From: Acidimicrobiia bacterium
Lineage (GTDB): Bacteria; Actinomycetota; Acidimicrobiia; Spongiisociales; ZC4RG35
Direction of reading: 5' to 3'
Assembly (NCBI GenBank): GCA_028284765.1
Contig: JANQRA010000023.1
Coordinates: 1-64,000 of the forward strand
DNA length: 64,000 nucleotides
Positions 27,324 through 35,990 of this stretch are shown here, one piece after another. Each line of letters starts with the position of its first letter. Position 1 is the stretch's first letter. Made by a program: the position numbers and the translations under genes. The notes under the pieces were generated by a model. It saw only the letters and a list, made by a program, of their open reading frames with translations. It searched no databases and had not been told where the DNA came from.

Positions 27324-28964
27324 TTATGCCGCGAGACGGCGGGAGATGGTCAGCTTCTGGACATTTGCGTATGGGTATGCAAGCGAACCGCTGGCATGGG
27401 TCAGTTTCAGTGGCTGTTTTTCGATGAAGTTCCAGATGAGGGTGGCTTCTTCGGCAACCTGGACGTTTGGGGGCACTGGAGTACTTGCCACAGGATCAGG
27501 CGTGTTGATGGGGAGCTCGCCGGGCTGGAAGGTTCCGACGAAGAGTCCGTTGTCGATGGAGATCGCCCACCCGTCGAGGTGTTCGAAGACGAGGTTTCCT
27601 GCCGATGCCAGCGCCTCCCACTGCCACTTCTTCCTCAAGGCGTTGACCAGAGCATCATGACGGTCCCGCACCCAACCTGCTTCTTCGTACCGCTGATCTA
27701 TCGACAGCCGATTCATCCGCTCGACCAGGTTGTCCAGGAGGTGGGTTGGGGCACCGTCTATGGCTGCGAGAAGTGTCTCGACTGCACTGCTGTATTCAGA
27801 GAGGCTCAGGTCGCCATCGCAGGGGCACATGGCCACTCCCAATTGAGACTGGGCGCACTTCGCCGATCGTGAGCCAGGGCGGTTGTTGCAGCGACGAATG
27901 GGCACGGCGTCCCAGATCGCATGGACTACGAGGTCGGCCGCTCTCTTCGAACGGAAAGGACCCAGATAGGCGAGGCCGTCTTCTTTCAGAGTTCGCACTA
28001 CAGAGAGGCGGGGGTACTTCTCCTTCGTGACCTTCACGAAGTGGGATGTCTTCGGCGGCTTCGACCTTCGGTTGTATCGAGGGCGGTGGGCGTGGATCAA
28101 ACGCACCTCGGCAATCTCTGCTTCGAGCAAGGACTCGCAAACCTGATGTTCGACCCGGTCGAGCTCCTTCATCATGTTGGCGATCGTCCTCCGTTTGTCT
28201 CCGTAGAAGTACTGGCGTACTCGGGCCCGTAGGTTCGACGCCTTGCCGATGTAGATGGGAGTGTCGTTGCGGTCGCGGAAGACGTAGACGCCAGGCTTCC
28301 GTGGAAGTTCGTCGGTCAGCTTGATCTTGCTGTAGTGCGAGCTTCCCTTGGCCGTCGGGAGTTGCAGCAAGTCGTCGAGGTTGGTCACGCCTAGCGACCC
28401 GGCCCGCTCCAGCAGTGCATGGAAGACGTGGGCGGTGGCTCTTGCGTCCTCCAAAGCCCGGTGGTTTGGCTTTGTCGGAGACCTGAAGTGCGCGGCGAGA
28501 GTGCCAAGCCGCAGGTTCCTCACCTCCTGGCGAATCAGGCGTCGCGCGAGCGAGGCAGTGTCTGCAGATTTGTTGGGGAGCTTTCCGTATCCGAGCCTGA
28601 TGGCTGCGGCGTTCAGGAATGAGAGGTCGAACCTCACGTTGTGGCCAACGATCACCGAGTCGCCGATGAACTCCAGGAAAGAGGGGAGTGCGGTCTCGAT
28701 TTCAGGGGCATCAACGACCATCGCATGGGTGATCCCGGTGAGGAGGACGATCGAAGGTGGTATCGGTGCCCCAGGGTCCACAAGGGTCTGGAAGGTCCCA
28801 ATGAGTTCGCCTGCTCGATACTTGACGGCACCGATCTCGGTGATCTCACAGTCCGCCGGGGAACCGCCGGTGGTCTCCAAGTCCAGAACACAGAAGGTGA
28901 CATCAATCAGAGGTGTCGACAGGTCGTCGAAGCTCGGCTGAAAGTGTGAGATGCCTTGGCGCAA
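27324..28964 (-). CDS. DEDDh exonuclease fused to a GIY-YIG (UvrC-like) domain
   Basis: 546 residues. The N-terminal exonuclease (about 20-190) has the DEDDh set: Asp28/Glu30 (LDLET), Asp113 (HNVRFDL), His168 and Asp173 (NHRALEDA). The GIY-YIG domain begins at about 220 with GVYVF and YIGKASNLRARV (225-250), followed by a UvrC-like stretch to about 310. The remaining ~200 residues hold a Cys cluster (RRCNN, SRSAKCAQ, CPCDG) that may bind metal. Likely role: DNA repair or proofreading-type trimming combined with incision. This architecture is known in actinobacteria, but its pathway is not settled. The repeat region lies just upstream. Confidence 0.9.
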   Translation of the reverse strand: MRQGISHFQPSFDDLSTPLIDVTFCVLDLETTGGSPADCEITEIGAVKYRAGELIGTFQTLVDPGAPIPPSIVLLTGITHAMVVDAPEIETALPSFLEFIGDSVIVGHNVRFDLSFLNAAAIRLGYGKLPNKSADTASLARRLIRQEVRNLRLGTLAAHFRSPTKPNHRALEDARATAHVFHALLERAGSLGVTNLDDLLQLPTAKGSSHYSKIKLTDELPRKPGVYVFRDRNDTPIYIGKASNLRARVRQYFYGDKRRTIANMMKELDRVEHQVCESLLEAEIAEVRLIHAHRPRYNRRSKPPKTSHFVKVTKEKYPRLSVVRTLKEDGLAYLGPFRSKRAADLVVHAIWDAVPIRRCNNRPGSRSAKCAQSQLGVAMCPCDGDLSLSEYSSAVETLLAAIDGAPTHLLDNLVERMNRLSIDQRYEEAGWVRDRHDALVNALRKKWQWEALASAGNLVFEHLDGWAISIDNGLFVGTFQPGELPINTPDPVASTPVPPNVQVAEEATLIWNFIEKQPLKLTHASGSLAYPYANVQKLTISRRLAA

Positions 28965-29014
28965 GGCTTCTCGAGGCTAGGTCGAACGTATGTTCGAGTC
29001 AATGACCCAAGGGT

Positions 29015-29138
29015 TCGAGCCTGCATGACGCTCCGCACAGCGCGATTCTGTGCAGACTCGACGAATCGACGGACCTCGAATCTCCTCGAGCCTGCATTCC
29101 GTCCCGCAAGACGCGACGCTGTGCAGGCTCGACGAATC
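29015..29138 (-). repeat. Two tandem palindromic hairpin units
   Basis: Two 53-base copies (29015-29067 and 29086-29138, period 71) share TCGAGCCTGCA near one end and TGCAG(A/G)CTCGACGAATC at the other, so each folds into an 11-bp stem with a variable loop of about 25 bases. The single difference in the stem keeps pairing as G-U only if the minus strand is transcribed, the direction of both flanking genes. A third, decayed half-copy (GCGAGTTTGCAT) lies at 29143-29154. This fills the 199-base gap between the methyltransferase and nuclease genes; no tRNA or gene is seen here. Confidence 0.75.
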
Positions 29139-29163
29139 AGGGGCGAGTTTGCATGGAACGCGT

Positions 29164-29919
29164 TCATTCTGGGGAACGACTTCTTTGTCTAACCCCCTCA
29201 AAAAGGGCTATTCCTGCCGCCACCGAAGCGTTCAGGGAGTCAGTCGCGCCGTCTGCCTGGGGAATGGTCACGGTTTGGGTTGCCAACTCGAAGGCCCGGT
29301 CAGAAAGCCCCACATCCTCCGCACCCACCGCGATTGCCGTGGGGCCCGTCATGTCGACATCCCAGATAGCGGCCGTCGCCTCGGGTGATGTTGCGATCAA
29401 TTGGGTTCTTGTCAACCAGGACCCGATTTCGTCCCATGACCCCGCTGCCATCGGCACCGAGAAGATGGCCCCGGTCGACGCCCGGAGCGCATTCGGGTTG
29501 AAAACATCGACAGGTTCACCCACTGCAACGACACCGCTAGCCCCGGCCGCAGCAGCCGTTCTCAGCATCGCACCGACATTGCCTGGCTTCTCGATGTCTT
29601 CGGTGACCAGCACGAGGCTCCGGTCTGCGATGTTGTCGAGACCGAGCGACCACTGCTCGAAGACTGCGATCACACCCTCCGACTTGGACCTGTACGAAGC
29701 CTTGTCGAGGACCTCAGGAGCAACGGTTGTTGTTTCGTGACCTTCCACCGGCGTCGACGCATAGACCTCAAGCGGATGTAGGCCGGACTCGACAGCCCGT
29801 TTGAACAGGCGACTGCCTTCTACCACGAAGACTCCTTCGGAGTTCCGGTGCCTACGGTCCCGCAGGCGAACCAAGCGCTTGATCCGCTCGTTCTGCTGAG
29901 AGGTGATTTGATAGCTCAT
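29164..29919 (-). CDS. TrmH/SpoU-family RNA 2'-O-methyltransferase
   Basis: I chose ATG 29919 (251 residues), which makes an ATGA overlap with the nitroreductase stop. An N-terminal RNA-binding domain (NERIKRLVRLRDRRHR) precedes the SPOUT domain. EDIEKPGNVGAMLRTA is motif 1, AIAVGAEDVGLSD motif 2 and NASVAAGIALFE motif 3, which together form the knotted SAM pocket. The target is probably rRNA or tRNA ribose, but the nucleotide is unknown. Confidence 0.9.
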   Translation of the reverse strand: MSYQITSQQNERIKRLVRLRDRRHRNSEGVFVVEGSRLFKRAVESGLHPLEVYASTPVEGHETTTVAPEVLDKASYRSKSEGVIAVFEQWSLGLDNIADRSLVLVTEDIEKPGNVGAMLRTAAAAGASGVVAVGEPVDVFNPNALRASTGAIFSVPMAAGSWDEIGSWLTRTQLIATSPEATAAIWDVDMTGPTAIAVGAEDVGLSDRAFELATQTVTIPQADGATDSLNASVAAGIALFEGVRQRSRSPE

Positions 29920-30512
29920 CCGCCCCAACGGTCCTGGAAGACAGCGTCGGCTGCTGTCTTCTTGTGGCGGTCGAGCGACCCCGACCTCCGGTCCGGAGCC
30001 GGGTGACCCAACGTGACGATGCCTATCGGATGGAAATCCTCGGGAATGCCAAGAAGCGCTGAGAGGTCCGGGACGGAGTGAACCCCCAGGAATCCGGCAG
30101 CAAGCCCCTCATCCACGGCGGCCATCAGCACCGCCATCATCGATGCACCCGCATCGACCCACCAGTAGGGGACGGGCCATTCGACCGTCTCTCCATCTGG
30201 ACCGAGTTTGTCCGGCTCGCTGTATCGATCGCGATAGATCTTCTCGCTCACCGACACGATGATGTGAGCGGGAGCGCGCGAGATCCAGGGGTCGAAGCCG
30301 GCCTCGACATAACTGGGCTCATCCGCCAGCTCGGCAATCCGGCTTCGAACTGCTGCATCGGTCACCACGACAACACCGATGGCCTGACTGTTCCCCGCAG
30401 ATGGTGCTCGCAGTGCGGCTTCAGCCACCCGGGCGACAGAGTCGGCGGCCACGGGTTCTTCTGTGTAGTTCCGCACCATTCGGCGTCGGGCCAATACCTC
30501 TTTGAATTCCAT
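29916..30512 (-). CDS. Nitroreductase-family FMN oxidoreductase
   Basis: 198 residues. RRMVRNYTEEPV near the start and APSAGNSQAIG provide the FMN phosphate and ring contacts, and FLGVHSVPD lies in the C-terminal half. Family members reduce nitro groups, quinones or flavins, or dehalogenate, using NAD(P)H or, in actinobacteria, sometimes F420H2. The substrate is unknown. It is co-directional with trmH (4-base overlap) and divergent from the Usp/CBS gene across 120 bases, which hold no other obvious element. Confidence 0.88.
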   Translation of the reverse strand: MEFKEVLARRRMVRNYTEEPVAADSVARVAEAALRAPSAGNSQAIGVVVVTDAAVRSRIAELADEPSYVEAGFDPWISRAPAHIIVSVSEKIYRDRYSEPDKLGPDGETVEWPVPYWWVDAGASMMAVLMAAVDEGLAAGFLGVHSVPDLSALLGIPEDFHPIGIVTLGHPAPDRRSGSLDRHKKTAADAVFQDRWGG

Positions 30513-30632
30513 GGTTCATGATTCTGTCACTCGTGAGTGTCAGGGTGTAGCCAAAACACTTGATGTGAAAGTCGACAGAGGGTCTAGTGTGAATCACGAG
30601 GTGGAACACAAAGCGAAGGTTCGGCCCATGCC

Positions 30633-31526
30633 ATGAGCTCGGTCGAGTCGATGAACGTCACGTGGACACGTGGCAAGGGGTGTAGCGAGTTGGCTCGTGT
30701 CCTCGGTGGGGACGACGCCACTCGGATCCAGGGCGACCTGGCCGAAGCGTGCATTGCCGAGCGGACCGACCTGCTCATTTCGAAGAAGTTCCCTTCATCG
30801 TTCGACCTAGTGAACGTCGTGGTTCCGGTCGGGTTCGAACCTGACCAGGTGACCAAGGTCGTTGCTGCGGTCGCCGGTGGACCTCACAGCGAGTTGTCTG
30901 CGGCCACTGCTTCCCGGATAGCCACCGCGCTGGGCGTCGAGGCAGAGATGGTCTCAGCCGCGAGCAATGAGGAGGAGAGCGAAGCTGCCGGGGAAGTCTT
31001 GGAGAGGTTGGGTCTATCCCATCCGTCGATGAGCAGACGGGTGGTTGTCGTCGGCGGCATGGAAGAGCTTGTCGACGATCTCGACGAAGGAACTCTCTTA
31101 GTGCTGGGTGCAGGTGGTGGGAGCTGGTTGAGTCGGTCTCGAACCGGACCGGGCGCCAAGTTGCGTCGAACAGCTCAGGCAGGCGCCATCATCGCGCGAA
31201 GCGCACCCGACCGTGTGTTCAGGTTCATGGACGATCCGGTCTACGTCGCTCCACTCCGCCAAGCCGATGACACGCTCAGGTTCCATCCTGAGGCGACGCT
31301 TGCTGTAGCGGACGAAGGTCGTCTCATTGGTCTGGTCCGTCGGGCGGGACTCAAGTCGGCTGGCAGCGATCCCGTAGCGTCGGTTATGGAGGACGCATTG
31401 TCTGCAAAGGTCGACGAAACCCTCGAGGAGGCCTCGGTCTTGCGCCCTGAGTTTGGGGTTGACCCGATACCGGTGACCGATCACGAAGAGCACCTTGTTG
31501 GAGCTCTATCGTTGAACCAGGGTTGA
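30633..31526 (+). CDS. Usp-like domain protein with C-terminal CBS-like pair
   Basis: 297 residues. The central part (about 60-190) has the alternating strand/helix pattern of a universal stress protein (DLVNVVVPVGFEP, VVVVGGMEEL, GTLLVLGAGGG). The end (about 195-297) resembles two CBS motifs (ATLAVADEGRLIGLVRRA and TLEEASVLRPEFGVDPIPV). Such pairs usually sense adenine nucleotides. The first 50 residues match nothing I know. Both domain calls come from reading the sequence and are moderate. No catalytic residues are obvious. Confidence 0.6.
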   Translation: MSSVESMNVTWTRGKGCSELARVLGGDDATRIQGDLAEACIAERTDLLISKKFPSSFDLVNVVVPVGFEPDQVTKVVAAVAGGPHSELSAATASRIATALGVEAEMVSAASNEEESEAAGEVLERLGLSHPSMSRRVVVVGGMEELVDDLDEGTLLVLGAGGGSWLSRSRTGPGAKLRRTAQAGAIIARSAPDRVFRFMDDPVYVAPLRQADDTLRFHPEATLAVADEGRLIGLVRRAGLKSAGSDPVASVMEDALSAKVDETLEEASVLRPEFGVDPIPVTDHEEHLVGALSLNQG

Positions 31527-31550
31527 TCTGAGACCAGAATCAACTGGTCT

Positions 31551-32462
31551 ATGAACTCGAGAGGCGTTTTTCGTTCCATCATCTGGGGGCTGGTAGCTCT
31601 CTTCATCGTGGCCCACCTTGCGGGTGGGTGGCACTTCTCCAATCGGGTGATTGACGAAGGCTTCACGCCGGCACCAAACCCAATCGTCGCCACTGACGTC
31701 GATGTTCCGTTCGAAGAGGTCTCTTACACCTCGACGTTGGGTGCCTTCGACGCGTGGTACATGCCAGCGTCTTCGACGACCTGGGTGATCCACGTCCATG
31801 GATTGAACGCAACGCCAGCCGAGCCAGCATCGTTGTTCGCTGACATCCAGACGGCCGGCTACCCCCAGCTCTCAGTCACGTATCGCAACGACGAGAATCA
31901 ACCAGAGGACCCCTCAGGAATCTTCCAGTATGGGGTAACCGAATGGGAAGAGATGTTCGCTGCTGTCGAGTACGCCCAGGCCAACGGTGCCACGCAGATC
32001 GTCTTCGCCGGCTACAGCACCGGTGCCTCGCACGTCCTGAGCTATGTCTTCCGTCACAACTTCGACGAAATCGTGGGTGTGATCATGGACTCGGGGAACA
32101 TCGATTTCGGGACCACACTCGACTATCAAGCCTCGTTGGAGGATCTCCCGGTGATCGGACTACAGGTGCCCATAACCATGGCCTGGGTTGCCAAGTTCTT
32201 CACGTCTCTCCGAGTCGACGTCAACTGGAAGTCCATTGACTACGTAGACAAGGCCGAGAGGAGCCTGCGTGTCCCCGTTCTCGCCTTCCACGGCGAGGAG
32301 GATATGACGGTGCCGATCGAGACCAGCATCGAGCTGGCTGAGGAGAACCCTGACCTCGTGACACTCATTCAGGTACCCGATGCCGGTCACGTCGATTCGT
32401 TCAACGTTGCCTATGACACCTACATCGCCGAGGTATTGGCCTTCTTGGAAAGTGTCAGCTGA
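31551..32462 (+). CDS. Membrane-anchored alpha/beta hydrolase
   Basis: 303 residues with one N-terminal anchor (about 9-26) and an external hydrolase domain. The HVHGLNA oxyanion strand, nucleophile Ser156 (GYSTGAS), Asp251 (HGEEDMTVP) and His280 (DAGHVDS) complete a catalytic triad. The closest recognisable group is the BAAT/peptidase S9-like 'lysophospholipase' hydrolases. The substrate is unknown. It starts 24 bases after the Usp/CBS gene; the ABC transporter follows after 58 bases. Confidence 0.85.
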   Translation: MNSRGVFRSIIWGLVALFIVAHLAGGWHFSNRVIDEGFTPAPNPIVATDVDVPFEEVSYTSTLGAFDAWYMPASSTTWVIHVHGLNATPAEPASLFADIQTAGYPQLSVTYRNDENQPEDPSGIFQYGVTEWEEMFAAVEYAQANGATQIVFAGYSTGASHVLSYVFRHNFDEIVGVIMDSGNIDFGTTLDYQASLEDLPVIGLQVPITMAWVAKFFTSLRVDVNWKSIDYVDKAERSLRVPVLAFHGEEDMTVPIETSIELAEENPDLVTLIQVPDAGHVDSFNVAYDTYIAEVLAFLESVS

Positions 32463-32520
32463 GATCATTTAGGGTCATCGGGTCACCCACTGGGAGCTTC
32501 CGAACTTGACCTCTGACCCG

Positions 32521-33606
32521 ATGATCAAACTTGTCGACGTCACGAAGACCTTCCCCGGGTCGTCGACACCTGCGGTCCGCACCCTCAGCCTCGACATCGG
32601 TGAGGGTGAGTTTGTCACCCTCGTTGGTCCATCGGGCTGTGGCAAGACGACCACCTTGAAGATGATCAACAGGATCATCGAGCCAACCTCCGGTTCGATC
32701 ACGGTGGGCGGCGTGGACGCGATGAACATCGAACCGCACGAGCTGCGTCGGTCCGTCGGATACGTGATTCAACAGATTGGCTTGTTCCCGCATCGCACGA
32801 TCGCCCAGAACATCGCCACGGTTCCGAACCTCCTCGAATGGGACCAGAAGAAGACCGACGAACGGGTGCGCGAGTTGGTCCAGATGGTCGGTCTCGAAGA
32901 AGAGATGCTCTCCCGATACCCGAGCGAGCTCTCGGGCGGCCAGCAGCAGCGTGTCGGAGTCGCCCGTGCGCTTGCAGCAGACCCACCGGTCATGTTGATG
33001 GACGAGCCTTTCGGGGCGGTGGATCCGATTGTGCGAGGTCGGCTCCAAGACGAGTTTCTCGCGCTCCATCAACGTCTGGGTAAGACGGTGGTCTTCGTCA
33101 CCCACGACATCGATGAGGCCCTGCATTTGGGCACCCGAGTCGCGATTCTCAATGTCGGCGGAATCCTCGAGCAGTACGACACACCAGAGAACATCCTCTC
33201 CGCCCCTGCCAACGATTTCGTCGAAGATTTCCTAGGTGGAGAGAGGGGACTCAAACGGCTGGCGCTGCGTCCGATCGACTCCACGCAGACGACTAGGGGA
33301 CCAGTGGTGGACGTCTCTGGGTCTGTTGATGAGGCTCGAGCCATCATGAACCAGCACGGAGTGGATTGGATAGGTCTTCTCGACGGCGAAAGGATGCTCG
33401 GCTGGGTCGGAGCCTCTGAGCTGCGGGAACCGCTGTCCGAAAACTCAACGAGACCATTTGCTGTTGCCCTCTCGCCGAGATCATCTCTTCGTGACGCCCT
33501 TGATTCGGTGGTCACCAGCCATTCCAGGGTTGCGGTGGTGCTCGAGGGTCAGCGGTACCTAGGGATGCTCGACCTCGAGGCGATAGCGGAGGGGATCACA
33601 GAGTGA
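32521..33606 (+). CDS. Osmoprotectant ABC transporter ATPase with CBS tail (OpuCA/ProV type)
   Basis: I chose ATG 32521 (361 residues) over TTG 32506 since IKLVDVTKTF is the conserved beginning. Walker A GPSGCGKTT, signature LSGGQQQR, Walker B VMLMDEPFGAVD and FVTHDIDEAL are all canonical for the quaternary-amine uptake group. The C-terminal ~95 residues form a CBS pair, which in OpuA-type transporters senses ionic strength or c-di-AMP. It overlaps the first permease by 4 bases. Confidence 0.93.
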   Translation: MIKLVDVTKTFPGSSTPAVRTLSLDIGEGEFVTLVGPSGCGKTTTLKMINRIIEPTSGSITVGGVDAMNIEPHELRRSVGYVIQQIGLFPHRTIAQNIATVPNLLEWDQKKTDERVRELVQMVGLEEEMLSRYPSELSGGQQQRVGVARALAADPPVMLMDEPFGAVDPIVRGRLQDEFLALHQRLGKTVVFVTHDIDEALHLGTRVAILNVGGILEQYDTPENILSAPANDFVEDFLGGERGLKRLALRPIDSTQTTRGPVVDVSGSVDEARAIMNQHGVDWIGLLDGERMLGWVGASELREPLSENSTRPFAVALSPRSSLRDALDSVVTSHSRVAVVLEGQRYLGMLDLEAIAEGITE

Positions 33607-34241
33607 TCGATTGGGCTTGGATCGACCGGAACTCAGGACAGATCCTCGACCGGACGCTCGAACACCTCTACCTGACTCTCGTTTCAGTCGGCCTCGGGAT
33701 CATCATCTCGCTCGGGCTCACCCTCATTGTCCTTAGGTGGCGCCGGGCATACGCACCCATAACCATCACGGCGGGGATCCTCTATACGATCCCTTCACTG
33801 GCCCTGTTCGCCTTCCTGATCCCAATCGTTGGCGTCAACGCAACCAACGCGATCATTGCTCTGACGTCGTACACCCTTCTCATCCTCGTCAGGAACTTCG
33901 TCGCAGGAATCGATGGCGTTCCGTCTGCCACTCTTGAGGCAGCCGACGGAATGGGGTACACCGCACGCAGCCGTTTCTGGAAGATGGAGGTGCCGCTGGC
34001 CATGCCGGTGATCATCGCTGGCGTCCGGATAGCCACTGTCACCACCGTCGGTCTGGTGACCGTGTCGGTCGTTCTCGGCTTGGGCGGATACGGCTTCTTC
34101 ATCCTGCGCGGGTTCCAGTCGAGGCAAATCACCCAGACCCTCGTCGGACTGTTGCTGTCAGTGATTCTCGCCACGCTTCTCGATCTGCTCTTCATTCTCG
34201 CTCAGAAGCTGCTGACCCCGTGGCATCGGAGGGCTAGCTGA
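33603..34241 (+). CDS. Osmoprotectant ABC transporter permease 1 (OpuCB type)
   Basis: 212 residues, about six membrane segments. The coupling loop NFVAGIDGVPSATLEAADGMGYTARSRFWKMEVPLAMP-like region carries the permease EAA motif that docks on the ATPase. GTG start. It pairs with the next permease to form the channel for glycine betaine, choline or a similar compatible solute. It shares one base of its stop with the start of the second permease (TGATG). Confidence 0.92.
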   Translation: MIDWAWIDRNSGQILDRTLEHLYLTLVSVGLGIIISLGLTLIVLRWRRAYAPITITAGILYTIPSLALFAFLIPIVGVNATNAIIALTSYTLLILVRNFVAGIDGVPSATLEAADGMGYTARSRFWKMEVPLAMPVIIAGVRIATVTTVGLVTVSVVLGLGGYGFFILRGFQSRQITQTLVGLLLSVILATLLDLLFILAQKLLTPWHRRAS

Positions 34242-34927
34242 TGTTCTGGGAGCAGTTGACGGACTATCTGGGTGATCCAGATACCTGGTCAGGACCCAAC
34301 TCGATACCAGCGCTGATGTGGGAACACGTTTGGGTGAGCGTCGCAGCCACCGTCGTCGCTGCCGTGTTGATCTTTCCTCTTGCCCTCTGGCTGGGACATA
34401 CAGGCCGCGGGGCGACTGCGGCTGGCGCCGTCGTGAACATCGGAAGAGCTGTTCCTTCGTTCGGCATCCTCGTCTTGACGGTGATGATCCTCTTGGAGCT
34501 TGGAGCCAGTGTCTTGAGTGTCTGGCCTGTCCTAATAGCGCTGATTGCCTTGGCTGCCCCGCCGATCTTCACCAACACGGTCGCCGGTATGCAGGGCGTC
34601 ACCCCTTCAACAGTCGAGGCTGGCAGGGGAATGGGGCTCACCGAGGCTCAGCTGGTTCGTGGGGTTGAAATGCCACTGGCTTCGCCTGTCATCTTGGAGG
34701 GCTTGCGAATTGCGCTCGTCCAGGTGATCGCCACGGCGACCCTGGGCGCTCTCGTCGCGTGGGGCGGCCTGGGACGGATAATCGTCGACGGCTTCTCTCA
34801 GCAGAATCAGGGCAAAGTCGTGGTTGGTGCCGTCCTCGTGGCTTTGCTTGCTGTCATCGCAGAGATCGGGCTGTCGGCGGCGCAAAAGGCGGCGACTCCC
34901 CAGGGGCTCAAGGTTTCTCACAATTAG
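34241..34927 (+). CDS. Osmoprotectant ABC transporter permease 2 (OpuCD type)
   Basis: 228 residues and about six membrane segments. The EAA loop is GVTPSTVEAGRGMGLTEAQLVRGVEMPLA-like, at the expected place. Having two different permease genes plus a separate binding-protein gene matches the OpuB/OpuC layout of Bacillus. The gap to the binding-protein gene is 82 bases and has a good ribosome site (AAGGAGAAA) but no clear hairpin. Confidence 0.92.
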   Translation: MFWEQLTDYLGDPDTWSGPNSIPALMWEHVWVSVAATVVAAVLIFPLALWLGHTGRGATAAGAVVNIGRAVPSFGILVLTVMILLELGASVLSVWPVLIALIALAAPPIFTNTVAGMQGVTPSTVEAGRGMGLTEAQLVRGVEMPLASPVILEGLRIALVQVIATATLGALVAWGGLGRIIVDGFSQQNQGKVVVGAVLVALLAVIAEIGLSAAQKAATPQGLKVSHN

Positions 34928-35009
34928 GGAATCTCCCACCTACTCCTATGGTTGGGGTTTGTGGTCGGGCGTCCTGTCCGGCTTTTGTCTATAGATCAAG
35001 GAGAAACCC

Positions 35010-35927
35010 ATGCGGAGACGCTTCCGCAGCCGCACTGTTGGGGCGGTCCTGGCCATGGCGCTTGTCGCGACGGCCTGTGGATCGGGTGACAGTACGGATG
35101 GAGATCCGATCGCCGTCTCGTCGTTCAACTTCAACGAGTCGACGATCGTCGCCGAAATCTATGCCCAGGCTCTAGAGCGGGCTGGATACACGGTTGAAAG
35201 AAAACTGAACCTCGGCAACCGCGAGGTCCTCAAGCCGGCTCTCGAGACCGGCGAGGTCGACCTCGTCCCCGAGTATGTAGGAACGATCAACTCATTCCTG
35301 GGTGGTACGCCCACGGCGGACTCTCAGTCGACCTGGGAAGAGGCCAAGGAGCTGTTTGAAGAGCTGGGTGTGACCCTGCTCGACTACAGCCCCGCTCAGG
35401 ACAAGAACGCCTATGTCGTCACCGCTGAGACTGCGGAGGCGAACGGCCTTGTGCAGATCTCTGATCTGTCCGATGTCGCAGGCGACTTCAAGTTCGGAGG
35501 GCCACCCGAGTGTCCCGAGCGTGAGTTCTGCCTGCAGGGTCTGGTCGACGTCTATGGCCTGAACTTCGGTGAGTTCGTGCCGCTGGACGCCGCCGGGCCG
35601 ATCACCATCGCAGCTCTCGAGGCTGGCGATGTTGATGTTGCGCTGCTGTTCAGCAGCCAGGGCGTCATCGCCGAGAAGGGCTGGGTCCTGCTCGAAGATG
35701 ACATGGGTCTACAGCCAGCAGAGAACCTGGTGCCCGCAATTCGTCAAGACGTAATCGACGAGTACGGGTCTGCCCTGTCCGACCTTCTGAGTGAGGTCTC
35801 GGGCAAGCTGAATCAGGAAGACCTGACGGAAATGAACAAGAGAGCTGACATCGACGGCGAGGACCCGGCGGTCATCGCTGGAGATTGGCTCGATGACAAC
35901 GGCTACGAGGACAACTCGGACTCGTAA
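35010..35927 (+). CDS. Osmoprotectant-binding lipoprotein (OpuAC domain)
   Basis: 305 residues with lipobox VATAC (Cys23) and a type II periplasmic-binding fold. VSSFNFNESTIVAEIYAQALERAGY is the OpuAC N-lobe and GEVDLVPEYVGTINSFLGG the family's ligand-pocket turn; aromatic cage residues cannot be placed with certainty. It captures betaine-like solutes and delivers them to the permease pair. It is the last gene of the operon, followed by a long hairpin. Confidence 0.93.
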   Translation: MRRRFRSRTVGAVLAMALVATACGSGDSTDGDPIAVSSFNFNESTIVAEIYAQALERAGYTVERKLNLGNREVLKPALETGEVDLVPEYVGTINSFLGGTPTADSQSTWEEAKELFEELGVTLLDYSPAQDKNAYVVTAETAEANGLVQISDLSDVAGDFKFGGPPECPEREFCLQGLVDVYGLNFGEFVPLDAAGPITIAALEAGDVDVALLFSSQGVIAEKGWVLLEDDMGLQPAENLVPAIRQDVIDEYGSALSDLLSEVSGKLNQEDLTEMNKRADIDGEDPAVIAGDWLDDNGYEDNSDS

Positions 35928-35951
35928 AGCCGGCTTACCCAGCGTTGCAAT

Positions 35952-35990
35952 CGGGACGAATACCGCTCAATCCGAGTGGTCTTCGTCCCG
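35952..35990. terminator. Bidirectional terminator between the Opu operon and CNNM gene
   Basis: CGGGACGAA pairs with TTCGTCCCG, and a further inner stem (ACCGCTC with GAGTGGT, one wobble) closes a five-base loop. A T-rich stretch follows on the plus strand. The hairpin contains the stop codon and last seven codons of the convergent CNNM gene, so terminator and coding sequence overlap. Confidence 0.75.

Noticed and set aside
29011-29021. tRNA T-arm-like GGGTTCGAGCC
   Set aside because: No acceptor, D or anticodon stem fits around it; it is the edge of a repeat unit.
28907-29201. Several short open frames across the hairpin repeat
   Set aside because: They mirror one another through the palindromes and have no start signals or homology; they are by-products of the repeat.
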